From the NCBI GenBank assembly GCA_945875135.1, contig CAMCJO010000147.1, positions 1-5,965 of the forward strand: a stretch of 5,965 bases of DNA, read 5' to 3'. Shown here piece after piece: positions 1-5,965 of this stretch (position 1 is the stretch's first letter; the number at the start of each line of letters is the position of its first letter). Under the pieces are notes generated by a model, which was not told the DNA's origin, searched no databases, and worked only from the letters and a program-made list of their open reading frames with translations. Origin of the DNA: an uncultured Porphyromonas sp. GTDB lineage: Bacteria; Bacteroidota; Bacteroidia; Bacteroidales; Porphyromonadaceae. A program made the position numbers and the translations under genes.

Positions 1-7
1 TTACAAA

Positions 8-3000
8 TTAGCTGACTGCGTACTTCTTAAAGTTCTCCGCCTGCTCAAAGATCTCCTTGTACACCTCATCATGAGTTACAGGAGGATAGCCATACTTACT
101 AAGGACTAGTATGAGATCCATTTTTAGCTCTGCTTTGATATCAGAGCGATTCTCCCAGTCGATGTACTTCGACTTATCGTCCACGATCGCCGTGATCTCA
201 GTAGCCAATGCGCGAAACTTCTCCTCTGGGTATTCGAAGCCAAACTTCGTGGAGATCGCTTTAAGGATATCGTAAAACGCCTTCTCCTCATAAGATATCC
301 CCAGCTCTTTATACGAAGCCTTCTCCTTATTAATATCCGTGAGCAGCTGCGCCATCTGGTCAGCCACCTCGTTGATCACATCGTTGGCAAAGACGGCGTC
401 ATCTTTACGGCTATTGTATTTCTGCACCAGTGCGTTTAGGCGCTCCGTGAAGTCCACCCCCTTGATTTTATTCACCTTCTTAAAGTCCGTGATCACCATC
501 TTCAGGAGTCGCTCCATGAGCTTCACCTTCATATTAGGCAGCTTAAGCTTTTGCAAGCGTCCCATATACTGCTCACTCAGTAGGTCCAGGTGCTCCGTCT
601 TACTATCCACTTGGATAATCTCCTCTACACCCTCAGACTGGATCGCCTCCTCGATCATCTTATTGACCCGTGCATTCATCTGAGAGAGGTCTGGAGTATC
701 TCCTTTAGTCAGCTTATATATGATAGAGCGCACCCCAGAGAAGAAGTGTATATCCTCACGCTCCTCGTAGCTGATCTCCTCCCTATTAGAGCAGAGACTA
801 TAGGCAGACTTCATCTTCCGCACATGACCCATGAAGCGAGTCTCCAGCTCCTTCGTCGCCTGTATATGCTCCGCACCCATCTTGAGACACTCTAACTGCT
901 CCAGAGGCTGACCATGTGTAAAAGGGGAGCGATCAAAGCCGTGGAACATACGACGGAGGATGTCCAACTCATCCTTTACCATGGTAATAGACTCCTCCAC
1001 CATCTCCACGCCATCCATTTCGTCGCCACTCGAGGCGTACTTGCTGAGGGCAGCATTCATATTCTTCTTGATGCCGATGTAGTCCACCACCAGCCCCTTC
1101 TCCTTACCCGGATATAGGCGGTTGACCCTCGAGATAGTCTGTATCAGTGTGTGCTGCTGTAGCGGCTTGTCTATGTACATCGTATCTAGACAGGGAACGT
1201 CAAATCCCGTCATCCACATATCCACCACAATCACCACCTTAAAGTTGGAGTCAGGATTTCTAAACTCCTTAGCCAGCCCCGATCGCTCCTCATCACTGCC
1301 CAATAGGTCGTACAGCTCCCTATCATCGTCCTTATTGCGCGTCATGACCAGCTTGATCCGCTCTATCGGCTTCGACTCCTCTCCATACGGAGCCAGTTCT
1401 TCGGCCACATGCATACGGTAGGTAAGCTCCTCCTCTTGCTCGCTCTTCATATCTTGCGGCGCCCGCTTCTCTAACCACTCTGGGCGGAGAGCCACAATCC
1501 GCTTATAGAGGTCAAAGGCTATAGACCGGTTAGAGCAGACGATCATCGCCTTGCCACATACCGTGCTACCCTCAGCGATGCGCCCCTCGTAGTGCTTGAG
1601 GAAGTCCTCAGCCATCGCTTGTAACCTATCGGGACTGCCGAGGATACACTCCATACGTGTCACCGCCTTCTTGCTCTCCTCTATCTGATACTCATTGGCA
1701 CCCTCCACAGCACACTGCTCATAGTAGTGCTCTATCTCCTCTAGCTTCTTGTGGTCGAGCAGCACCTTAGCAGCCCTCCCCTCATAGACTATGCGGCGCG
1801 TGATACCATCCTCCACCGCCTCCGTCATCGTGTAGGCATCCACCACCTTGCCGAAGACATCGATCGTCGCATCAATAGGCGTCCCTGTGAAGCCCACGTA
1901 TGTCGCATTAGGTAGCGAGTCGTGCAGATACTTAGCAAAGCCAAAGCTACGCTTCACCCCCTCCTCCGTCTGCACCACTTGCTCTTGCAGATTGATCTGC
2001 GAGCGGTGTGCCTCGTCCGAGATACAGATGATGTTGGCACGATCAGAGAGCAAGCCACACTCCTTGGTAAACTTGTGAATCGTCGTGAGCAGTACGCCAC
2101 CGCTCGGTCTAGCTCGTAGCTCATCTCCTAGATCCTCTCGGCTCTCCACCTGTTTTACATAGGCGTCACCGATGAACTTCTTCCCATTTACAAAGAGCTC
2201 AGAGAGTTGGTCGTCTAGATCCGTGCGGTCCGTGATCAGTACGATCGTAGGACTGGCAAAAGCCTTACTCCGCACCAGTAGACGGGTAAGGAAGAGCATC
2301 GTCAAGCTCTTACCGCTGCCCGTAGCGCCGAAGTAAGTACCACCCTTGCCGTCACCCTCGCCATGGATGCGTGAGCGCTCTAAGATATTATTGTACAGCT
2401 TGCGAGCTGCAAAGTACTGAGGATAGCGACAGACGATCTTCACCTCCTTCTTGGTGTTATCTGGGAAAAAGATAAAGTTGTGGATCACATCTAGTAGTCG
2501 CTCCCTAGGGAATAGTCCGTGGATCATCGACAAGAGCGACTCCACCCCCTCTCTAGGTGCCTCATCGGGGTGTACCTTGCGCCAAGCGTAGAAGTAGTCA
2601 TAAGGGGCAAAGAGCGAGCCATACTTACTATTGACTCCATCGCTAATGACCACAAAAGCATTGTACCTAAACAGCTCCGGTATATCTCTCCGATAGCGCA
2701 CCGTCAGCTGTGTATAGGCATCGCGTATGGTGGCGCTCTCCTTGACAGCACTCTTAAACTCCAGCACGACCACTGGCAGTCCATTGATATAGACCACCCC
2801 ATCAGGTATTCGGCGCTCTAGCCCCACGACCTCCAGCTGATTGACAATCCTAAAGATGTTGTTAGAGACGCACTCGAAGTCTATCGGTCGTATATGGATA
2901 TTGGGCTTGCTGCTATCTTCCCGCTCTATACTAAACCCATCGCTTATCAGGCGCATTATACGCGCATTCTCCCCATAGAGCGATAGCCCCGTGTCAGCCG

Positions 3001-3199
3001 TGAGCTTCAGTATGACACGCTTCAGCTCTAGGTCCGAGAGGTCAGGGTATTGGCTCTTCAGATAGAGCATCAGATCATCACGTAGCAGCACATCCGACGC
3101 TTCCTTCAGAATGGTGTCTCCACAGCTATAGGTATACCCCTCCTCCTGGAAGAGCTCCATAATCCCCTGCTCTAAAGCGTGCTCATTGAAGTGTGGCAT
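8..3199 (-). CDS. hsdR: Type I restriction enzyme R subunit HsdR (endonuclease and DNA translocase)
   Basis: Motor and nuclease subunit of a Type I restriction enzyme. It joins the HsdM2-HsdS complex, pumps DNA past the bound enzyme using ATP, and cuts unmethylated DNA far from the target. The 1063-aa protein starts with a canonical HsdR N-terminus (FNEHALEQGIMELF). The PD-(D/E)xK nuclease is visible as D133 in RIPDG and E147/K149 in VLEFK, followed by Q164 and Y169 of the QxxxY-like region. The D-to-E spacing of 14 residues matches EcoR124I as I recall it. The helicase motor follows: Walker A GATGSGKS (291-298), DEAH box (395-398), GFTGTP (436-441), MTGFDVP (663-669) and motif VI QTISRVNR (687-694). 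The C-terminal helical region (about 730-1063) carries the YKELGISYEE segment typical of the R-subunit C-terminal domain. The length is close to other Type IC R subunits (about 1040 aa). The ATG start is supported by the conserved N-terminus, although no Shine-Dalgarno is visible. The frame is uninterrupted and all catalytic motifs are intact, so it should be active. Confidence 0.97.
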   Translation of the reverse strand: MPHFNEHALEQGIMELFQEEGYTYSCGDTILKEASDVLLRDDLMLYLKSQYPDLSDLELKRVILKLTADTGLSLYGENARIMRLISDGFSIEREDSSKPNIHIRPIDFECVSNNIFRIVNQLEVVGLERRIPDGVVYINGLPVVVLEFKSAVKESATIRDAYTQLTVRYRRDIPELFRYNAFVVISDGVNSKYGSLFAPYDYFYAWRKVHPDEAPREGVESLLSMIHGLFPRERLLDVIHNFIFFPDNTKKEVKIVCRYPQYFAARKLYNNILERSRIHGEGDGKGGTYFGATGSGKSLTMLFLTRLLVRSKAFASPTIVLITDRTDLDDQLSELFVNGKKFIGDAYVKQVESREDLGDELRARPSGGVLLTTIHKFTKECGLLSDRANIICISDEAHRSQINLQEQVVQTEEGVKRSFGFAKYLHDSLPNATYVGFTGTPIDATIDVFGKVVDAYTMTEAVEDGITRRIVYEGRAAKVLLDHKKLEEIEHYYEQCAVEGANEYQIEESKKAVTRMECILGSPDRLQAMAEDFLKHYEGRIAEGSTVCGKAMIVCSNRSIAFDLYKRIVALRPEWLEKRAPQDMKSEQEEELTYRMHVAEELAPYGEESKPIERIKLVMTRNKDDDRELYDLLGSDEERSGLAKEFRNPDSNFKVVIVVDMWMTGFDVPCLDTMYIDKPLQQHTLIQTISRVNRLYPGKEKGLVVDYIGIKKNMNAALSKYASSGDEMDGVEMVEESITMVKDELDILRRMFHGFDRSPFTHGQPLEQLECLKMGAEHIQATKELETRFMGHVRKMKSAYSLCSNREEISYEEREDIHFFSGVRSIIYKLTKGDTPDLSQMNARVNKMIEEAIQSEGVEEIIQVDSKTEHLDLLSEQYMGRLQKLKLPNMKVKLMERLLKMVITDFKKVNKIKGVDFTERLNALVQKYNSRKDDAVFANDVINEVADQMAQLLTDINKEKASYKELGISYEEKAFYDILKAISTKFGFEYPEEKFRALATEITAIVDDKSKYIDWENRSDIKAELKMDLILVLSKYGYPPVTHDEVYKEIFEQAENFKKYAVS

Positions 3200-3274
3200 A
3201 AAGTTATCTTATCTTGTGGTAGTTGACCAATCTTCTGTGATAGTATAGTCCTTTGTCGTAGTCGTGAGACGGGT
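3200..3274 (-). other. hsdS-hsdR intergenic gap
   Basis: This is the only gap between genes in the window, 75 bp at about 40% GC by hand count. I see no convincing promoter of either the sigma70 type or the Bacteroidetes type (TTTG / TAnnTTTG), no Shine-Dalgarno, and no stem followed by a T-run. Minor features are a tandem AAGATAAGAT just upstream of the hsdR start and a short GTCGTA/GTCGTG doublet at 3255-3266. hsdR could be read through from hsdMS or have its own weak promoter here. EcoR124-type loci are reported to express hsdR separately from hsdMS, but nothing in this gap decides the matter. Confidence 0.5.
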
Positions 3275-4357
3275 TCAACTAATACTCAAAACGAGTATAG
3301 ATAACAGTGTTGTTAGTAGCGTGTTCTGTCTCTCTATTAAGTCTATCCTTTCATACAGAGGTCTCACGCTTGCCTCATAGTTTTCTATCTCATTCCTTTC
3401 TGGAAGTAACACCTCTACTTTCTTGAGTTCCTTTTGGGTTATCAGACCTTGTACTCCTCCCTCTTTTATCTCCTCATAGTTAATTGACTTCAGTGTTTGC
3501 TCACAAAAGTGATAATGTTTGCTAGTTATCACAAGCACATTATCTGCCATATACACAGGGTCATCATACCTGTTTACAACGCCTAGGGAGCCAACTCTTC
3601 CAATTGTTAGCGACTTCCCTTTGGAATTGTAGTCTGATGAATAGCCTATAACTCCTGTAGCCCCTGCAATTGGATACCTATACCCCTCGGTTTTAGTAGC
3701 AGATTTATCAATCGTACAGGCTTTACCTCCAGATACACTTGCAAAATCTTCGAAGACACCCATTCTCCAGCCGTCGGGGAGGTTGTCGGGGTCGATGTCC
3801 TGGACAAACATCTTGTTGTAGAGAGCTTGGGCGGTCTCTTCGAGGTTGGCGCAGATGCGTTCATTTAGGGCGATACGACGAGTGATCGCCTCGTATTGAG
3901 CCACGATCTCTCGCTGCTCCTCAATATCTGGAATAGGCAGTCGGACTTCACACATCTCCTCCCAGTCAAAGATCTCTCGAGCACTACCGTGGGACTTAAA
4001 GCGCGCATAGCGATCAAACTCAGGTCGTCTGAACCACATCATTAAGTAGTCGGGTAGGAGCTCTGACTTATCCACCACTTCAAATACAGTATAAGCTTGG
4101 GACACGATCGCCTCTTCCTCCTGCATCAAAGCAACAGAGAGCTTATCTCCATTACGAGAGGTGACAGTGACATAAGCAAACTGTCCTTTCGTTATGACTT
4201 TGTAGTTGGACATATCTGTGCCAATCGTATTGGCAATGGATGGGATAAACACCTTCGCATTGCTTACCCCCAACAGAGTCTCCACGGTGCACTCTTTATT
4301 GCGGATGTCCACAGGTTGAATATAGTCGCCCAACCTCTTATAGCTTGATCGCCCCAT
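3275..4357 (-). CDS. hsdS: Type I restriction-modification specificity subunit HsdS
   Basis: DNA-recognition subunit that sets the bipartite target for both methylation and restriction and scaffolds two HsdM copies. The 360-aa protein has the usual two-half layout. TRD1 is about residues 1-143, beginning almost at once with KRLGDYIQPVDIRNK and containing SHGSAREIF. The central conserved helix is about 144-194 (IPDIEEQREIV, then NLEETAQALYNKMF). TRD2 is about 195-318, opening with LPDGWRMGVFEDFASVSGGK and containing GRVGSLG. The C-terminal conserved helix is about 319-360 (LLPERNEIENYEA, then ERQNTLLTTLL). The two helical spacers are weak copies of each other, sharing an NEI/REI plus YEA pattern. 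It is somewhat shorter than EcoR124I HsdS (about 404 aa), mainly because the N-terminal lead-in and C-terminal tail are short. The last residues (SILVLSIS) are more hydrophobic than the usual LLSKL-type ending. The ATG overlaps the hsdM stop. The target sequence cannot be predicted from the protein by eye. Confidence 0.95.
   Translation of the reverse strand: MGRSSYKRLGDYIQPVDIRNKECTVETLLGVSNAKVFIPSIANTIGTDMSNYKVITKGQFAYVTVTSRNGDKLSVALMQEEEAIVSQAYTVFEVVDKSELLPDYLMMWFRRPEFDRYARFKSHGSAREIFDWEEMCEVRLPIPDIEEQREIVAQYEAITRRIALNERICANLEETAQALYNKMFVQDIDPDNLPDGWRMGVFEDFASVSGGKACTIDKSATKTEGYRYPIAGATGVIGYSSDYNSKGKSLTIGRVGSLGVVNRYDDPVYMADNVLVITSKHYHFCEQTLKSINYEEIKEGGVQGLITQKELKKVEVLLPERNEIENYEASVRPLYERIDLIERQNTLLTTLLSILVLSIS
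3404..3775 (-). other. Second target-recognition domain of HsdS (AT-rich cassette)
   Basis: This stretch encodes about residues 195-318 of HsdS, the domain that reads the second half of the bipartite target. It opens after the central helix with a DGWRMGVFEDFASVSGGK stretch, typical of the start of a recognition domain, and ends at EVLLPERNE where the C-terminal helix begins. Composition changes at its upstream edge: 3361-3720 is about 41% GC by hand count, while 3781-3900, encoding the central helix, is about 54%. Recognition domains are known to be exchanged between hsdS alleles, and the base composition suggests this one was. Confidence 0.7.
3929..4357 (-). other. First target-recognition domain of HsdS
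   Basis: This stretch encodes about residues 1-143 of HsdS, which read the first half-site. The sequence LLGVSNAKVFIPSIANTIG, followed by the pattern GQFAYVTVTSRNGDKLSVAL and MMWFRRPEFDRYARFKSHGS, is of a type I recognise as common in HsdS proteins. The domain is followed by the central helix at IPDIEEQ. It is clearly different in sequence from the second domain, so the target should be asymmetric rather than a repeated half-site. Its DNA is moderately AT-rich in places (4141-4260 is about 43% GC by hand count). Confidence 0.65.
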
Positions 4358-5922
4358 TACGCCTCTCCTTTGGTTAGCTTTGACATGAGGGTGATCAGCT
4401 CCTTACGTGAGGCTGCCTCTTCCTCTAGTAGTTGCATCAGCTCGGCATTGAGCTCGTGGAGTCGCTCATTGTAGTCGATACCCTCATCACGATCGACAAA
4501 CTCGATGTACTTACTAGGCACTAGCGAGTAGCCGGTCTCAGCTATCTCCTCAATGGTGGCGGAGTAGCAGTACTCAGGCACATCTTGGTACGGCTTGCCA
4601 CCCTCCTGTTGCCACGTGTGGAAGTCATTGGCTATCTCAGCAATCTGCTCAGGCGAGAACTGGATGTACTTCTTCTCAAAGGGCTCTCCCCTCTGGCGCA
4701 GATCCATAAAGAGTACCTCTCGCTCCCGATCACGATACTTGACCAGCGCCCCATTTTGATTGATGGTGCGTGCCTTCTTATTCCTATTCAATATCCACAG
4801 GGTGACGCTGATATCTGTGGAGTAAAACATATTGCGGGGCAGTATCACGATCGCCTCTACCAGCTTATTCTCTATCAGCTGCTTGCGGATCGCCTGCTCT
4901 GTCCCCTCACCGCTGAGTGCTCCATTGGCGAGGAGGAAGCCCGCCACACCATTGACCGAGAGCTTGGAGACAATGTTGAGGATCCAACCGTAATTGGCAT
5001 TGCTCGTAGGGGGAACCTCGTAGCCAGCCCAGCGTGGGTCGTCGACCAATTCGTTTTTGGCACGCCACGACTTCTGATTGAAGGGAGGATTGGCCATAAT
5101 GAAGTCCGCCTTGAGGTCTTTGTGCTGATCATTGTGAAAGGTGTCAGCAGCTACTGCGCCTAGGTTGGAAGCGATACCACGTATGGCGAGGTTCATCTTC
5201 GCCAGCTTGTAGGTCGTATTGGTGTACTCCTGACCATAGACCGAGATATTCTTCTTATTACCGTGGTGCGCCTCAATAAACTTCATGCTCTGTACAAACA
5301 TACCGCCCGAACCGCAGCAAGGGTCGTATATCTTCCCCTCGTAGGGCTGTATCATCTCGGCAATCAGATTGACGATGCTCTTAGGGGTGTAGTACTCCCC
5401 CTTGCCCTTACCCTCGGCGATGGCGAACTTGCTGAGGAAATACTCGTAGACACGTCCTATCAGGTCGTGCTCGCGATCCTTGAGCGTGTCGATCTTATTG
5501 ATCTCGTCTAGGAGTGCCGAGAGCTTGGTCTGATCGAGTCCCAGACCGGAGTAGTAGTTGGAGGGGAGGGCACCTTTGAGGGTTTCGTTCTTTCGCTCCA
5601 CTTCAGCGAGTGCCGCATCAATCTTGATGGCGATATCGGGCTGCTTGGCATGCTCCATCAAATAGCCCCAGCGGCTATGCTCGGTGAGGTAGAAGACATT
5701 CGTAGCTGTGTAGAAGGCTGCTTCGTCTACATACTTTTCCTCGCCCTTAGCTATGAGCTGCGCTCTGCGCTCGATAAAGCAGTCATTGGCATACTTGAGG
5801 AATATAAGACTCAGCACCACGTGCTTGTACTCCGAGGGCTCTACCGAGCCACGCAGTTTATTGGCCGACTCCCATAGCGACTCCTCGATACTCTTCTCCT
5901 TTTTGCCTTGTTTCTTCGCCAT
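4357..5922 (-). CDS. hsdM: Type I restriction-modification DNA methyltransferase subunit HsdM (N6-adenine)
   Basis: Methyltransferase subunit. Two copies bind one HsdS and transfer a methyl group from S-adenosylmethionine to N6 of adenine in each half of the target, protecting host DNA. HsdM is also part of the restriction complex. From the ATG at 5922 it is 521 aa, practically the length of EcoR124I HsdM (520 aa as I recall). The N-terminal helical domain has the family signature LWESANKLRGSVEPSEYKHV. The catalytic domain shows GEYYTP (175-180), the SAM-binding motif DPCCGSGGMF (200-209) and the catalytic NPPF (278-281). These are followed by LANGALSGEG (331-340) and the FYSTDISVTLWIL segment (366-378). 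The C-terminal helices (about 480-521) probably contact HsdS. A TTG at 5934 in the same frame would add four residues (MKYR). I prefer the ATG because MAKKQGKKEKS is how family members usually begin. No Shine-Dalgarno precedes either start. The stop overlaps the hsdS start by one base. All motifs are intact. Confidence 0.97.
   Translation of the reverse strand: MAKKQGKKEKSIEESLWESANKLRGSVEPSEYKHVVLSLIFLKYANDCFIERRAQLIAKGEEKYVDEAAFYTATNVFYLTEHSRWGYLMEHAKQPDIAIKIDAALAEVERKNETLKGALPSNYYSGLGLDQTKLSALLDEINKIDTLKDREHDLIGRVYEYFLSKFAIAEGKGKGEYYTPKSIVNLIAEMIQPYEGKIYDPCCGSGGMFVQSMKFIEAHHGNKKNISVYGQEYTNTTYKLAKMNLAIRGIASNLGAVAADTFHNDQHKDLKADFIMANPPFNQKSWRAKNELVDDPRWAGYEVPPTSNANYGWILNIVSKLSVNGVAGFLLANGALSGEGTEQAIRKQLIENKLVEAIVILPRNMFYSTDISVTLWILNRNKKARTINQNGALVKYRDREREVLFMDLRQRGEPFEKKYIQFSPEQIAEIANDFHTWQQEGGKPYQDVPEYCYSATIEEIAETGYSLVPSKYIEFVDRDEGIDYNERLHELNAELMQLLEEEAASRKELITLMSKLTKGEA
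4365..4371 (-). promoter_or_regulatory. Ribosome binding site of hsdS
   Basis: AAAGGAG on the minus strand ends 7 nt before the hsdS ATG and lies within the last codons of hsdM. It is the only good Shine-Dalgarno-like sequence at any of the three starts. Together with the TAATG stop-start overlap it supports the hsdS start and coupled translation of hsdM and hsdS. Confidence 0.6.
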
Positions 5923-5965
5923 ACGATACTTCAATGGTGTCTATATATATTGTAGCTACAAACTT
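5923..5965 (-). promoter_or_regulatory. Leader and probable control region of hsdM
   Basis: This 43-bp AT-rich stretch lies upstream of hsdM. Reading toward the gene it contains a TTTG, a perfect 12-bp palindrome TTGTAGCTACAA (5950-5961), an alternating TATATATA run (5942-5950) and then the start. The TTTG could serve as the -33 element of a Bacteroidetes promoter. The matching -7 position reads CACCATTG, a poor match to TAnnTTTG, and would place the transcript start almost at the ATG. The real promoter may therefore lie beyond the window edge. The function is inferred from position only. Confidence 0.3.
5950..5961. repeat. 12-bp perfect palindrome upstream of hsdM
   Basis: TTGTAGCTACAA reads the same on both strands and lies 28 bp upstream of the preferred hsdM ATG. 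A symmetrical site here could bind a dimeric regulator. One or two perfect 12-bp palindromes are expected by chance in a window of this size, so only its location makes it notable. Confidence 0.4.

Noticed and set aside
339..2821. Several plus-strand open frames of 65-114 codons opposite hsdR
   Set aside because: All are antisense shadows of a strongly conserved R-subunit gene, with low-complexity or unrecognisable translations and no ribosome sites or independent support.
3282..3298. Stem-loop ATACTC-GTTTT-GAGTAT at the end of hsdS, considered as a terminator
   Set aside because: The stem is only 6 bp and AT-rich, lies within the last codons of hsdS, and is not followed by a T-run on the coding strand.
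3646..3864. 72-codon minus-strand frame overlapping hsdS out of frame
   Set aside because: It overlaps the central helix and TRD2 of hsdS in another frame. The translation is Ser/Thr/Pro-rich shadow sequence. It does not continue HsdS and is not evidence of a frameshift.
3275..4357. Phase-variable or shufflon-type hsdS (inverted repeats, second hsdS copy, recombinase)
   Set aside because: No second hsdS, partial hsdS fragment, long inverted repeat or recombinase gene is present in the window. Flanking DNA beyond the edges was not available to test this further.
4585..5163. 192-codon open frame on the plus strand opposite hsdM
   Set aside because: It lies entirely antisense to the catalytic core of hsdM, has no recognisable domain, and its length follows from the codon use of hsdM on the other strand.
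5932..5934. TTG as an alternative start of hsdM, adding four residues
   Set aside because: It has no ribosome site, and the ATG at 5922 begins the MAKKxxKKEKS sequence usual for the family.

Overview
The window holds one complete Type I restriction-modification locus and almost nothing else. All three subunit genes lie on the minus strand and are transcribed right to left in the order hsdM (methyltransferase, 5922 to 4357), hsdS (specificity, 4357 to 3275) and hsdR (restriction/translocase, 3199 to 8). Every subunit has an intact reading frame, and the key motifs of HsdM and HsdR can be read directly. The M-S-R order and the lengths of HsdM (521 aa) and HsdR (1063 aa) resemble the Type IC (EcoR124I-like) class. 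HsdS, at 360 aa, is compact.

The organism cannot be fixed from a restriction locus, because these genes move between species. GC is near 50% in hsdM and hsdR, and hsdM and hsdR have no Shine-Dalgarno sequence at their starts. Both would fit a member of the Bacteroidales, and at about 50% GC perhaps a Porphyromonas-like genome. This is a weak inference.

Layout from right to left: 5923-5965 is a short AT-rich leader with a 12-bp perfect palindrome upstream of hsdM. hsdM ends in a TAATG overlap with hsdS, and an AAGGAG ribosome site for hsdS lies inside the end of hsdM. HsdS has two different target-recognition domains separated by conserved spacer helices. A 75-bp gap separates hsdS from hsdR, and hsdR stops 7 bases before the left edge.

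The gene products should work together as follows. HsdS reads a bipartite target through its two domains. Two HsdM copies methylate adenine in that target (M2S). Adding HsdR gives the R2M2S complex, which translocates and cuts unmodified DNA.

The most notable feature is compositional. The second half of hsdS plus the hsdS-hsdR gap is clearly AT-richer (about 40% GC by hand count) than the flanking genes. The edges coincide with the start of the second recognition domain and the start of hsdR. This suggests the 3' half of hsdS was exchanged and the locus acquired a new specificity. I found no undescribed system here.
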